Source of the DNA: Clostridium brassicae
GTDB lineage: Bacteria; Bacillota; Clostridia; Clostridiales; Clostridiaceae
Assembly (NCBI RefSeq): GCF_026738875.1
Contig: NZ_JAPQFJ010000003.1
Coordinates: forward strand, 124,001 to 188,000
Length of the DNA: 64,000 nt
Direction of reading: 5' to 3'
Numbering within the stretch: the first letter of the stretch is position 1; every line of letters begins with the position of its first letter. Below the pieces are notes generated by a model. The model ran no database searches. It worked only from the letters and a program-made list of their open reading frames with translations, and was not told the origin of the DNA. Shown one piece after another: positions 1 to 9,310 of this stretch. The translations under genes were made by a program, and so were the position numbers.

Positions 1-99
1 CAGAATTTATATTTACACTTCTAAAATAATATTATAGAATTGAGCTATAAAGTGAAAAATAAGATATGAACTAATCATATATAAAGAAGGGAAAGTATT

Positions 100-1083
100 A
101 TGAAAATAGGAACAGTAGGAACAGGTGTGATTGTAGAGGAATTTCTAAATGCAGTAAAGGAAGTAGTAAATGTTGAGTGTACAGCTGTTTATTCAAGAAA
201 GGAAGAAACATCCAGAGTATTAGCAGATAAGTATAATGTAAAACAAATATATACGGATTATGATGCCTTAATTAAAGATGAAAATGTAAATTTTGTTTAT
301 ATAGCATTGCCAAACAGTATGCATTATGAATATGCTTTAAAAGCATTGCAAAATAGAAAAAATGTTATTTGTGAGAAACCATTTACCTCAACTGTTGAAG
401 AAGCAAAAGTATTAATAGACTTAGCCAAAGAAAAGAATTTGTTTTTATTTGAGGCAATTACAACATTGCATTTGCCAAACTACACTAAGATTAAAGAACA
501 TATTGAAGCTTTAGGTGAAATAAAATTAGTTCAATGTAATTTTTCTCAGTATTCAAGCAGATATGATAGATTTTTAGCAGGAGTAGTGGCGAATGTATTC
601 AACCCTGCATTTTCTGGGGGAGCATTGGTAGATATTAATATTTATAATTTGCACTTTGTAACTGGATTGTTTGGAAAAGCGAAGGAAGTAAAATACCTTG
701 CTAATATTGCTGAAAATGGAATTGATACATCAGGGATTGCTATTTTAAGATATGATGATTTTATATGCGAGTGTGTAGGGGCTAAAGATTCATATAGTCC
801 AAGCTTTGCTATTATTCAAGGAACAAAGGGATACATAAAATTAAATGGGCCTACTAATCAATGTCTTTCAGTTGAAATTGGAGTTGGTGATAAGGTTGAA
901 ACTTATAACGAACAGAAATATTCAAATAGAATGATTTATGAGGTAATAGATTTTATAACTATGTATCATAATAATGATTTGAAAAAGTGTCATGAATTAT
1001 TAGACCATTCTTTAAGCATTGTAGAGACAGCAGTAATGGGAAGAAAAGATGCTGGAATTGTATTTGCAGCAGATAATGAGTAA
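100..1083 (+). CDS. Gfo/Idh/MocA-family NAD(P)-dependent oxidoreductase
   Basis: This 327-residue protein begins with a Rossmann dinucleotide-binding loop (GTVGTG, residues 4-9). It continues with the family's typical segment CEKPFTST near residue 91, whose Lys is the usual catalytic residue. The C-terminal half fits the alpha/beta substrate domain of the Gfo/Idh/MocA family, which reduces or oxidises sugar or inositol-like substrates. The ATG follows a GAAGGGAAAG ribosome site. No sugar-metabolism neighbours lie in the window, so the substrate cannot be inferred. The gene stands alone. Confidence 0.85.
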   Translation: MKIGTVGTGVIVEEFLNAVKEVVNVECTAVYSRKEETSRVLADKYNVKQIYTDYDALIKDENVNFVYIALPNSMHYEYALKALQNRKNVICEKPFTSTVEEAKVLIDLAKEKNLFLFEAITTLHLPNYTKIKEHIEALGEIKLVQCNFSQYSSRYDRFLAGVVANVFNPAFSGGALVDINIYNLHFVTGLFGKAKEVKYLANIAENGIDTSGIAILRYDDFICECVGAKDSYSPSFAIIQGTKGYIKLNGPTNQCLSVEIGVGDKVETYNEQKYSNRMIYEVIDFITMYHNNDLKKCHELLDHSLSIVETAVMGRKDAGIVFAADNE

Positions 1084-1290
1084 TTTAATGTATAAGAGAT
1101 GGTAAAAAACTCTAAAATAAAATTGATAAATAGGTTGGGAATATTTTTAAATTACGATATAAAAAGCTAATATTAAAAGAAATATTTAATATATAATAGC
1201 AAAATATTATGTACTAAACAAAGACAAGATTTATAATATAAAATATAGCAGTAAAATCACATATTTATAACTTAAATTAGATATAAAAAA

Positions 1291-1332
1291 GCACTATAAA
1301 TTATTAGATTTTAATAATTTATGGTGCTTTTT
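1291..1332. terminator. Strong bidirectional terminator hairpin
   Basis: Two 16-base arms (1291-1306 and 1312-1327) pair completely with one G-U, around a 5-base loop. A T run follows and an A run precedes, so it can terminate transcription in both directions. It separates the oxidoreductase from the integrase remnant. Confidence 0.85.
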
Positions 1333-1376
1333 AAAATTTGGAAGTACAGATGGAACTTTTATCTAAAGTAGATCTA

Positions 1377-1590
1377 TTATTTATATATAACATCATTTAA
1401 TTTTTCAGCATCAGCTATATTCATATCTATTAAAACATGAGAATATAGGCCAGTTGCAATATTAATAGTACTGTGACCAAGCCTTGAAGAAGGAATTTTT
1501 ACAGGTGTTCCAGCTAAAAGTATAAGAGTTGCATTTCGATGTCTTAAATTATGAAATCTAATGTTTAAATATTTGCCAGTGATATGGAGC
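1377..1590 (-). pseudogene. C-terminal remnant of a tyrosine recombinase (phage-type integrase)
   Basis: The minus strand reads about 70 codons ending in a stop at 1377. They contain the catalytic box FHNLRH (Arg), the segment SRLGHS and the nucleophile region GLYSHV, in the correct order and spacing for the end of a tyrosine recombinase. Nothing upstream continues the catalytic domain and there is no start codon, so only the 3' end remains. It is a scar of an older integrated element next to the arsenic operon. Confidence 0.85.
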
Positions 1591-1594
1591 CTCT

Positions 1595-1667
1595 GTATGT
1601 ATAGTTAATAGCCCTTGAAAGCTATGGGAGATAGAAGGGATTTAACGAAAAAAGGCACTACACATAC
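1595..1667. other. Imperfect inverted repeat of unknown role beside the integrase scar
   Basis: An 11-base arm (1595-1605) pairs with 1657-1667 with one mismatch. Inside it, CCCTT and AAGGG can form a second stem. The structure has no T run, so it does not look like a terminator. It could be a folded RNA or DNA end structure of the lost element. From here to about 2190 I see only AT-rich sequence with no gene; the one notable piece is a short direct repeat of GAGGACAT around 1980-1997. Confidence 0.4.
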
Positions 1668-2191
1668 TTCTTCATGTAAATAGTTTACTTTGTTAAATAT
1701 TAGTGAGTAATGGGTCAAAGGATGAGAAAAATATCCAAAGTATAAATATTGACTTTAGGAATTTTAGAAATTGTAAATAAAAGAAATAAGGAATAAAACA
1801 TCTTAAGAATTTAGGTGTTTAGAAATTTTAGAATGTGAAAATATATGAATATAAAAAATTAAATAATAAAGTAGGATAAGAATTTTGGAATGTTAGAGAT
1901 TAATATTTTTATTTTAGAAACTGTTTTATAAATTATAGTTTAGTATATTTTTATTTGTTTTAATTAGGTTTATTTTTGGAGGACATTTGAGGACATATAC
2001 ATGAAAATATGTTAACATTTTATATTTGTCATGTGAAAGAAATTGAAATATTTTATATAAATAGTAACATTAAAATAAAAATGGGAATACTATAAAATAT
2101 AAATTAACATAGAAAGTTATAAATATAAAAGAATATCGTGTATCTATAAATTGAGTGTATATTGATTTTATACAGAGAAAAGATTATATTA

Positions 2192-2213
2192 TATATAGAT
2201 GAGTATCTATATA
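2192..2213. promoter_or_regulatory. Probable ArsR operator
   Basis: Two perfect 9-base arms (TATATAGAT and ATCTATATA) flank GAGT, immediately upstream of the arsR ribosome site AAGGGGTG. ArsR repressors bind such dyads over their own promoters and release when arsenite or antimonite binds. The position and symmetry support autoregulation of the ars operon. Confidence 0.7.
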
Positions 2214-2225
2214 AGGGGTGATTAA

Positions 2226-2555
2226 ATGAAATTGAATTATGAGGAAAATGCTAAAATAATTAAAGCACTATCAGATGGAAGTAGGTTAAAAATAATTGAT
2301 ATATTGTCTTGTGGAGAAAAATGTGCATGTGATATATTAGAGTATTTTGATTTTACACAGCCAACACTTTCGCACCACATGAAGGTGTTAATAGACTGTG
2401 GGATTGTAGAATGTAGAAAAGAAGGACTATGGAGTTATTATTCACTTAACAGCTCTAATTGTAACAAACTTGTTTTATTTCTTATGAATCTTGTAACAGA
2501 TACAGATGAATGCATATGCAAAAATAATCCTAACTCTAAATGTGAATGTAAATAA
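2226..2555 (+). CDS. arsR: ArsR-family arsenite-responsive repressor
   Basis: This 109-residue winged-helix protein carries the metal-binding pair of the ArsR family in CGEKCAC (residues 29-35), then the recognition helix segment QPTLSHHMKVL near residue 46. It has an extra C-terminal Cys-rich tail (CICKNNPNSKCECK) that may also bind metalloid. It is the first gene of arsR-arsD-arsA and sits directly behind a palindromic operator, so it is expected to repress the operon until arsenite binds. Confidence 0.93.
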   Translation: MKLNYEENAKIIKALSDGSRLKIIDILSCGEKCACDILEYFDFTQPTLSHHMKVLIDCGIVECRKEGLWSYYSLNSSNCNKLVLFLMNLVTDTDECICKNNPNSKCECK

Positions 2556-2579
2556 ATATAAAATAAGGAGTGAATAAAT

Positions 2580-2951
2580 ATGAAAAAAATGATTATTTTT
2601 GATCCAGCTATGTGTTGTTCAACAGGTGTTTGTGGACCATCCATAAATCCTGAATTATTAAGAGTTGCTACCATAATAAACAACTTGAAGAATAAGGGGA
2701 TATTAGTTGAAAGATATAATCTAAACAATAATCCAGAAAAATTTGTTCATAACAAGAAAATAAATAAACTGTTAAATAAAGAGGGAGTAGATATACTTCC
2801 GATTACAATAGTTGATGGTGTTGTTGTAAAAACAAAGGACTATCCAACTAACAAAGAATTTTGCAAACTATTGGGTATACCAGAAGATTATCTAAAAGCA
2901 ACTATAAAAAAACCATCTACAGGGTGTGGATGTAAAGGTGGATGTTGTTAA
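2580..2951 (+). CDS. arsD: ArsD arsenite metallochaperone
   Basis: This 123-residue protein has the ArsD vicinal cysteines: CCSTGVCGP near residue 12 and the C-terminal tail CGCKGGCC. ArsD hands trivalent arsenic or antimony to the ArsA ATPase and raises its affinity. The gene lies between arsR and arsA with short spacers and its own AAGGAGTG ribosome site, so all three are likely cotranscribed. Confidence 0.93.
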   Translation: MKKMIIFDPAMCCSTGVCGPSINPELLRVATIINNLKNKGILVERYNLNNNPEKFVHNKKINKLLNKEGVDILPITIVDGVVVKTKDYPTNKEFCKLLGIPEDYLKATIKKPSTGCGCKGGCC

Positions 2952-2971
2952 AGTAGAAAAGAGGGATATTG

Positions 2972-4717
2972 ATGTTAAAAAAATTTAATCTTAAAGATAT
3001 AAATTTAACAAAATATTTGTTTTTTACAGGAAAAGGTGGAGTTGGTAAAACTTCTACAGCTTGTGCTGTAGCAGTAACTTTAGCAGATAAGGGTAAAAAG
3101 ATTATGCTTATTAGTACAGATCCGGCTTCAAACCTTCAAGATGTTTTCAATACAGAATTAAATAATAAAGGAGTTACTATAGAGGAAGCCCCTAATCTAG
3201 TAGTGGCGAATTTTGATCCAGAGGAAGCAGCTGCTGAATATAGGGAAAGTGTAATAGTTCCTTACCGTGGAAAATTGCCAGAGGCAGTTTTGAGAAATAT
3301 GGAGGAACAGCTTTCAGGTTCATGTACTGTGGAAATTGCTGCATTTAATGAATTTTCAAACTTTATAACTGATGAAAAGGCAGCAGAGGAATATGATCAT
3401 ATTATATTTGATACAGCACCAACAGGGCATACACTACGAATGTTACAGCTACCTTCAGCATGGAGTAATTTTATTAGTGAAAATACACATGGGGCATCAT
3501 GTTTAGGACAGCTTTCAGGCCTTGAAAGTAAAAAAGAAATTTATAAAAAAGCAGTTAGTACTTTGGCAGATAAAGAGAAAACTACACTTATACTTGTGTC
3601 TCGGCCTGAACCATCACCTCTAAAAGAAGCTGAAAGGGCAGCTAAGGAGCTTCAGGATATAGGAGTAAACAATCAAGTTTTAGTTATTAATGGTGTGCTT
3701 CAAGAACATGATGACTATCTTTCAAATGCTATTTATAACAAACAGCAAGAAGCATTAAAAGACATACCAGAATTACTTAAACTTATTAAAATTTTTGAAA
3801 TTCCACTAAGATCTTATAATGTAACAGGGTTAGAAAATGTAAGAGAGTTCTTAAAAGGTAACAATGTTAAATATAGTAGAGCAACATTAAATACTAATGA
3901 TATGCCTAGACTAAAGAGTGTAGTAGAAGATTTATACAATAATGATAAAAAAGTAATATTTACAATGGGAAAAGGAGGAGTAGGCAAAACTACAATAGCT
4001 GCTGCAATTGCTATAGGATTAGCTAAAAAAGGTAAAAAGGTACACTTAACAACTACTGATCCAGCAGCCCATTTAAAGTTTGTATTAGATGAAGGCTATG
4101 GGATTACATTAAGTCATATTGATGAAAAAAAGGAACTAGAAAAATATAAAGAAGAAGTACTAAGTAAAGCAAGGGAAACTATGAGCGAAGATGATATTGC
4201 TTATGTTGAAGAAGATTTAAGATCACCTTGTACTCAGGAGATTGCCGTATTCAGAGCTTTTTCAGAGATAGTTGAAAGGTCAGAAAATGAAGTTGTAGTT
4301 ATTGATACAGCACCAACAGGGCATACATTGTTATTGCTAGATTCTACCCAAAGTTATCATAAAGAAATTCAGCGTTCACAAGGAGATATCCCAGAATCAG
4401 TTAAAAAGCTTTTGCCTAAGCTTAGAAATGAAGAAGAAACAGAAGTTATTATTGTAACATTAGCTGAAACTACTCCAGTTTATGAAGCTCTCAGATTACA
4501 AAAAGATTTAAATAGAGCTGGCATCTACAGCAAGTGGTGGGTTATTAATTCAAGTTTCTATGCAGCAAATACAACAAACGATATTTTAAAAGTAAAAGCA
4601 AGTAATGAAGTTCAGTGGATTAATAAGGTGAATGAAATATCCAAAGGTGATTTTGTAGTTATAGAGTGGATGAGCGAAGAAGTTAAGGGAGAAAAACTTA
4701 ACGACCTGATAAGCTAG
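2972..4717 (+). CDS. arsA: ArsA arsenite-transporting ATPase (two-domain)
   Basis: This 581-residue protein has two homologous halves, each with a P-loop (GKGGVGKTS near residue 21 and GKGGVGKTT near 333) and a DTAPTGHT signature. Each half also carries a metalloid-site cysteine (GSCTVEIAAF and SPCTQEIAVF). That is the complete duplicated ArsA layout. It energises arsenite efflux from the cytoplasmic side. I chose the ATG at 2972 rather than the adjacent TTG at 2969 because of GAGGG spacing. Its usual partner is ArsB, but here the neighbouring carrier is Acr3. Confidence 0.93.
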   Translation: MLKKFNLKDINLTKYLFFTGKGGVGKTSTACAVAVTLADKGKKIMLISTDPASNLQDVFNTELNNKGVTIEEAPNLVVANFDPEEAAAEYRESVIVPYRGKLPEAVLRNMEEQLSGSCTVEIAAFNEFSNFITDEKAAEEYDHIIFDTAPTGHTLRMLQLPSAWSNFISENTHGASCLGQLSGLESKKEIYKKAVSTLADKEKTTLILVSRPEPSPLKEAERAAKELQDIGVNNQVLVINGVLQEHDDYLSNAIYNKQQEALKDIPELLKLIKIFEIPLRSYNVTGLENVREFLKGNNVKYSRATLNTNDMPRLKSVVEDLYNNDKKVIFTMGKGGVGKTTIAAAIAIGLAKKGKKVHLTTTDPAAHLKFVLDEGYGITLSHIDEKKELEKYKEEVLSKARETMSEDDIAYVEEDLRSPCTQEIAVFRAFSEIVERSENEVVVIDTAPTGHTLLLLDSTQSYHKEIQRSQGDIPESVKKLLPKLRNEEETEVIIVTLAETTPVYEALRLQKDLNRAGIYSKWWVINSSFYAANTTNDILKVKASNEVQWINKVNEISKGDFVVIEWMSEEVKGEKLNDLIS

Positions 4718-4721
4718 GTAT

Positions 4722-4768
4722 AATTCCACTACAAAGTGATAATAGAAATTTTGTAGTGGAATTTTTAG
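4722..4768 (+). terminator. Terminator between arsA and acr3
   Basis: Arms 4722-4735 and 4750-4763 pair perfectly over 14 bases and are followed by a T run. The hairpin would stop most arsR-arsD-arsA transcription before the efflux gene, so acr3 probably needs read-through or a promoter of its own. Confidence 0.8.
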
Positions 4769-4817
4769 TAAATTAACATCTATTATGATTGGTGTAATAA
4801 GTATGGGGGGATTAACT

Positions 4818-5873
4818 ATGTCTTTAGAAAATAAAAAAGAAAAGAAAGGTCTTGGAGTATTTGAAAGATACCTTACTATATGGGTAGCACTTTGTATTGT
4901 AGTAGGGATAATGATAGGTCAATTTATACCTATTATACCTGAAACTTTAAATAAATTTGAATACTACAATGTATCTATACCAGTTGCTATTTTAATTTGG
5001 CTTATGATTTATCCAATGATGTTAAAAATCGACTTTAACAGTATAGTAGGTGTAACTAAAAAACCTAAAGGATTAATAGTTACATGTACTACTAACTGGC
5101 TTATTAAACCATTTACAATGTATCTTATAGCAGCATTTTTCTTAAAAGTTGTATTTAAATCATTTATTCCAGCAAATCTTGCAACAGAGTATTTAGCAGG
5201 AGCAGTATTATTAGGAGCAGCACCATGTACGGCCATGGTGTTTGTATGGAGCTACCTTACTAAAGGAGATCCAGCATATACATTAGTTCAAGTAGCTGTA
5301 AATGACTTAATTATACTAATAGCTTTTACACCTATTGTAGCATTTTTATTAGGGGTAAGTGAGGTTACAGTTCCTTATGGCACATTAATCTTATCAACTA
5401 TATTATTTGTAGTTATACCGCTTACAGCAGGGTATTTAACAAGAAAATCTGTTATAAAAAATAAAGGGACAGAGTATTTTAATGATGTGTTTTTAAAGAA
5501 ATTTGATAATGTAACTATTGTGGGATTACTTTTAACTTTGGTTATTATATTTTCATTTCAAGGAGAGATTATATTAAATAATCCACTTCATATTCTATTG
5601 ATTGCAATACCTCTTACAATTCAAACATTTTTAATATTTAGTATTGCTTATGGATGGGGAAAGCTATGGAAATTACCTCATAGTATTGCTGCACCAGCAG
5701 GAATGATAGGAGCAAGTAATTTCTTTGAATTAGCGGTTGCAGTTGCAATATCCTTATTTGGATTAAAGTCAGGAGCAGCCCTTGCTACAGTAGTAGGTGT
5801 TTTAACAGAAGTACCTATAATGCTTACTCTTGTTAGAATTGCAAATAATACAAGAGGATGGTTTAAAGAGTAA
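4818..5873 (+). CDS. acr3: Acr3-type arsenite efflux permease
   Basis: This 351-residue membrane protein has about ten hydrophobic segments and the Acr3 signature with the conserved cysteine in GAAPCTAMVFVWS, plus a later segment IGASNFFELAVAVA. Acr3 exports As(III) using the proton gradient or ArsA. The ATG at 4818 follows a GGGGGG ribosome site; an upstream ATG at 4785 has none. It lies between two terminators, downstream of arsA. Confidence 0.93.
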   Translation: MSLENKKEKKGLGVFERYLTIWVALCIVVGIMIGQFIPIIPETLNKFEYYNVSIPVAILIWLMIYPMMLKIDFNSIVGVTKKPKGLIVTCTTNWLIKPFTMYLIAAFFLKVVFKSFIPANLATEYLAGAVLLGAAPCTAMVFVWSYLTKGDPAYTLVQVAVNDLIILIAFTPIVAFLLGVSEVTVPYGTLILSTILFVVIPLTAGYLTRKSVIKNKGTEYFNDVFLKKFDNVTIVGLLLTLVIIFSFQGEIILNNPLHILLIAIPLTIQTFLIFSIAYGWGKLWKLPHSIAAPAGMIGASNFFELAVAVAISLFGLKSGAALATVVGVLTEVPIMLTLVRIANNTRGWFKE

Positions 5874-5897
5874 TATTTTAAATAGTGTATACACATT

Positions 5898-5940
5898 CCC
5901 AAACTAATTTATTTAAATTTATAAATTAGTTTGGGTTTAT
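5898..5940 (+). terminator. Terminator after acr3
   Basis: Arms 5898-5912 and 5921-5935 pair over 15 bases, with T-rich sequence after the hairpin. Confidence 0.8.
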
Positions 5941-5997
5941 AAATTTAGATGATAGAGGATATTCTAGTAGGAGGACATATTAAGTGATATTTCTTTT

Positions 5998-6255
5998 GTG
6001 GTGAAAATTTCAAAAATTAAAGTAACTATTATTATAGATAAAAAGGGTAACAAAAAAGTATATAAAGTGAAGGGACAATTAATCTTTGCTTTAGCAACAA
6101 ACTTCTTAGAAAAGTTTGATTTTGATGATAAGTTGGATTGTATAGAAATTTATTTATCTAAAGCGCATGTTTGGGGTGAGTCAGGAATTGGAGCAATAGA
6201 TAAAGTGTGCTTAAATATCAAAAAATGGTGTAAAAATAAATATAGTTTTAATTGA
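5998..6255 (+). pseudogene. Orphan STAS-like fragment, probable SulP transporter remnant
   Basis: The 85-residue product, from GTG at 5998 or 6001, resembles the C-terminal STAS domain of SulP anion transporters: VKGQLIFALATNFLEKFDF is followed by IEIYLSKAHVW and a conserved helix. No membrane domain precedes it. An AGGAGG site at 5971 is followed by a GTG frame that stops after six codons. I read it as the decayed end of a SulP gene, although expression as a small STAS protein is possible. Confidence 0.6.
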
Positions 6256-6317
6256 TATAGGATAGTAGGTTAAGATAGATAAGAATATTTTATATACAAC
6301 ATGTTTAGAAATAAAAA

Positions 6318-6357
6318 AATATGCTCTGACTACAAATGTGTATCAGAACATGTTTTT
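6318..6357 (+). terminator. Imperfect terminator-like hairpin
   Basis: ATATGCTCTGACTAC can pair imperfectly with GTATCAGAACATG, and a T run follows. It is the only plausible stop for the STAS fragment. Confidence 0.4.
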
Positions 6358-6386
6358 CTATCTTATGCATTGCTTATAAGACGAAA

Positions 6387-6419
6387 AAAGGACTTTGGAT
6401 ATTCTATCCAAAGTCCTTT
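6387..6419 (-). terminator. Terminator downstream of tRNA-Leu
   Basis: AAAGGACTTTGGAT and its complement form a 14-base stem. Read on the minus strand it ends in a T run, directly downstream of the tRNA. Confidence 0.8.
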
Positions 6420-6434
6420 ACCCATTGATACATG

Positions 6435-6521
6435 TGGTGCCGAAGGCGGGACTTGAACCCGCACGCTGTTGCCAGCGACGGATTTTGAGTCCGTTGCGTC
6501 TGCCAATTCCACCACTTCGGC
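6435..6521 (-). tRNA. tRNA-Leu (anticodon CAA)
   Basis: Read on the minus strand, the sequence has a 7-base acceptor stem starting GCCGAAG, a D arm with GGCAGACGC and an anticodon loop with CAA. A long variable arm typical of class II tRNAs, GGTTCAAGTCC in the T arm and an encoded CCA complete it. All helices close. Confidence 0.95.
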
Positions 6522-6674
6522 ATGGAACGATTATTATAATATCACAGAATAAGGTATTAGTCAATAACTAAAAATTATTGAATTACAGAAAAATTAAAAA
6601 CATTTTATGGTAATTATTTACAAATGGCAATAAATGGTTTACAATGTACTAAAGAAATGCAAGGGGGGAGAAAT

Positions 6675-7844
6675 TTGTATAAGTGTATATTGAAAAAAAT
6701 AATGTTTATTTTGATAACAATATTAATGGTTAGTACAATAACTACTTTTGCAGAGGAGATTAAAGAAAGTAAATCAATAGATGGTATAAAAGCTACTGTG
6801 TTAGAAATTTTAGGTATTAATGAAAAAGAAATAAGGGGAGAAAATGATTCTATAAAAGAACAACAAGCTAAGGTTATAATAAATTCAGGTAGTCATAAAG
6901 GAGAAAGTCTTGTAATAGTAAATAGTATTGATACTGCTAATGTGGCTCAGGACTATTTATTAAATAAGGGAGATGAAATATTACTTTCAATAGAAGAAAA
7001 TGAAGGTAAAATTGTAAAAGGGTATATGTATGAGTATGATAGGCATAAATATTTATTGTATTTGGTAGTTATATTTGTAGTTTTAATGATTTTAATTGGA
7101 GGTAGTAAGGGAATAAAGTCTACTTTTACATTGTGTTTTACAGTATTTATTATTTTGAAGATATTCCCAATGTTACTCCTTAAAGGATATAATCCGATAA
7201 AGACAGCTATATGCATATCTATAGTTATAACTGTAGTGACTCTGGTTATTGTTAATGGAAGTAGTAGAAAAACAATAACTGCTATTATTGGTACAAGTTG
7301 TGGAGTAGCAGTGTCAGGAATTATTGCAATTGCAGTTGGAGATTTAGCTAAGATTACAGGATATGTTACTGAAGAAGGCCAAATGCTTATGTATATTCCT
7401 CAAAATATTAAATTTGATTATAAGGGATTATTGTTTGCTGCTATTTTAATGGGAGCATTGGGGGCAATAATGGATGTTAGTATGTCAATTACATCGGCTA
7501 TGAATGAAATAAACGAAGCTAATCCTGATATGAGTGCTGGAGCGCTTATGAGAGCGGGAATGAGTGTTGGAAAGGACATAATGGGAACCATGTCTAATAC
7601 ATTAATTTTAGCTTATGTAGGAGCTTCTCTCCAATCCTTAATATTATTGTTTGCATATAAGATTTCTTTCATAGATATAATTAATCAACCAACTATAGCA
7701 ACAGAAATTTTAAGAGCTTTGTCAGGTAGCATAGGACTAATAAGTTCTATTCCAATTACAGTTATATGTTTTGGGTTGCTTAGAAAAAGAGTTCCATCAA
7801 AAAGCTATGGAAGACTTATTAGAAACATTCAAAATATAGATTAA
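6675..7844 (+). CDS. YibE/F-family multipass membrane protein
   Basis: From the TTG at 6675, behind AAGGGGGGAG, the product is 389 residues with an N-terminal signal or anchor segment. An extracytoplasmic region of about 100 residues follows, then seven or so membrane spans typical of the YibE/F family (GAIMDVSMSITSAMNEI is characteristic). The biochemical function of the family is unknown. An upstream ATG at 6624 lacks a ribosome site. The gene stands alone. Confidence 0.85.
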   Translation: MYKCILKKIMFILITILMVSTITTFAEEIKESKSIDGIKATVLEILGINEKEIRGENDSIKEQQAKVIINSGSHKGESLVIVNSIDTANVAQDYLLNKGDEILLSIEENEGKIVKGYMYEYDRHKYLLYLVVIFVVLMILIGGSKGIKSTFTLCFTVFIILKIFPMLLLKGYNPIKTAICISIVITVVTLVIVNGSSRKTITAIIGTSCGVAVSGIIAIAVGDLAKITGYVTEEGQMLMYIPQNIKFDYKGLLFAAILMGALGAIMDVSMSITSAMNEINEANPDMSAGALMRAGMSVGKDIMGTMSNTLILAYVGASLQSLILLFAYKISFIDIINQPTIATEILRALSGSIGLISSIPITVICFGLLRKRVPSKSYGRLIRNIQNID

Positions 7845-7911
7845 TTTACAAATGTACTATCTTAAAATGGTTCTACTCTCATTAATATATTATATTTTAT
7901 TAATAGGCTTG

Positions 7912-8040
7912 TTTGAAATTAAAATTATATTTTAGATATTTCAAGCATAGCCTATTTTTGTTTAAACTATGCTTGAAATATGATATATTTTAATAAATTG
8001 TTGATTTCGTATAAATTATAATGAACTCAACAATTTAAAA
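7912..8040. terminator. Overlapping hairpins in the gap after the YibE/F gene
   Basis: The 305-base gap 7845-8149 holds no gene but three inverted repeats. AATAGGCTTG pairs with AGCCTATT, with a T run following: a terminator at about 7912-7960. The same 3' arm (TTTCAAGCATAG) can instead pair with CTATGCTTGAAA downstream. AAATTGTTGA (about 7994) pairs with TCAACAATTT (about 8030). The first two helices exclude each other. Confidence 0.6.
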
Positions 8041-8149
8041 CGTATCATTTAGGAATACTAAAAGAAGCTTGGTTATATTGTTTTAAAACAAGTACCTTAA
8101 AACAAATATTAATTTATATTAAATTTATATTGTGTGGATTAAAAAATAT

Positions 8150-8944
8150 TTAGTCTCCGTCAAATAGATCTCCTAAAAATCCTAAAGCGCTACCTTCACC
8201 AACTCTTTTACCTGCTGTTTGTGGAGCTGATGAAAAAATTCTATCGGCAAGTCTACTAAATGGAAGTGATTGAATCCATACTGATCCTGGTCCAGTCACT
8301 GTAGCAAAGAATAAGCCTTCTCCACCAAAAAAAGCAGATTTTATTCCTCCAACAAATTCAATGTCATAACGGACATCTTTAGTCATAGCAACAAGGCAGC
8401 CAGTATCTATTTTTAATGTTTCTCCAGGAGACAAATCTTTTTTTACAATAGTTCCTCCAGCATGAATAAAAGCCATTCCATCTCCTTCTAATTTTTGAAG
8501 GATAAAACCTTCTCCACCAAAGAAGCCAACACCAAGTTTTTTTCTGAAGTCTATTCCAATAGAAACTCCTTTTGCAGCGCATAGAAATGCATCTTTTTGG
8601 CATATTAATTTTCCGTTAAGTTGACTTAAATCCATAGGAATTATTTTTCCTGGATAAGGGGAAGCAAAACTAACATGTTGTTTACCATATCCTTCGTTGG
8701 TGAAAACAGTCATAAACAAACTTTCACCAGTAAGGACTCTTTTCCCTGCTCCAAAAAGCTTATTCATAAGACCAGTACCTTGATTTTTAGATCCATCTCC
8801 AAAAATTGTATTCATATTAATATCAGAAGACATCATCATCATAGCACCAGCTTCAGCTATAACACTTTCTTTAGGATCTAATTCAATTTCTACAAATTGC
8901 ATATCATCGCCATATAATTTATAGTCTATTTCATGATTATTCAT
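8150..8944 (-). CDS. AIM24/TIGR00266-family protein
   Basis: This 264-residue, glycine-rich, all-beta protein matches the AIM24 family: [12 protein letters not shown] near residue 32, several [12 protein letters not shown]-type repeats and a C-terminal glycine-rich tail. Members are widespread in Firmicutes, and no biochemical role is established. It is read from the minus strand behind AGGAGG and converges with the YibE/F gene. Confidence 0.85.
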   Translation of the reverse strand: MNNHEIDYKLYGDDMQFVEIELDPKESVIAEAGAMMMMSSDINMNTIFGDGSKNQGTGLMNKLFGAGKRVLTGESLFMTVFTNEGYGKQHVSFASPYPGKIIPMDLSQLNGKLICQKDAFLCAAKGVSIGIDFRKKLGVGFFGGEGFILQKLEGDGMAFIHAGGTIVKKDLSPGETLKIDTGCLVAMTKDVRYDIEFVGGIKSAFFGGEGLFFATVTGPGSVWIQSLPFSRLADRIFSSAPQTAGKRVGEGSALGFLGDLFDGD

Positions 8945-9310
8945 TACATTACCTCCTAACCTTTATTTATAAAGTTAAATTCCATAATTAATTAACACAA
9001 CCTTATAGGATAATTAGGTTATTTATCATATAAGATTCTTGGTTTTAGATAGTAAAAAATGAGATAAAATATAATACATCAGTTATTATTATATGTTTAA
9101 ATTGTTTATTATAATTATTTTCCCATAAGGTTTATTATAAAAAAATTATATTTATATAGAGTATATTAAAGGTTCTGAAAATCTAAAATTTAAATCAGAA
9201 AGTCTAATTATTTAATTGTTTTGGTTGATATAAAGCAATAAAATGAGTAAACTAAATAGTAAAGGTTACTAAAAACTATTTTAAATTGTAACTTAATTAC
9301 GGAGGTATTT
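8945..9310. other. Gene-free divergent gap upstream of polA
   Basis: These 366 AT-rich bases separate the divergent AIM24 and polA genes and presumably carry both promoters. I see no repeat, hairpin or open reading frame worth naming. The polA ribosome site ACGGAGG lies at its right end. Confidence 0.6.

Noticed and set aside
8675-8881. Plus-strand frame within the AIM24 gene
   Set aside because: It lies opposite a strongly supported gene, has His-rich and Ser-rich composition typical of reverse-strand reading and has no ribosome site.
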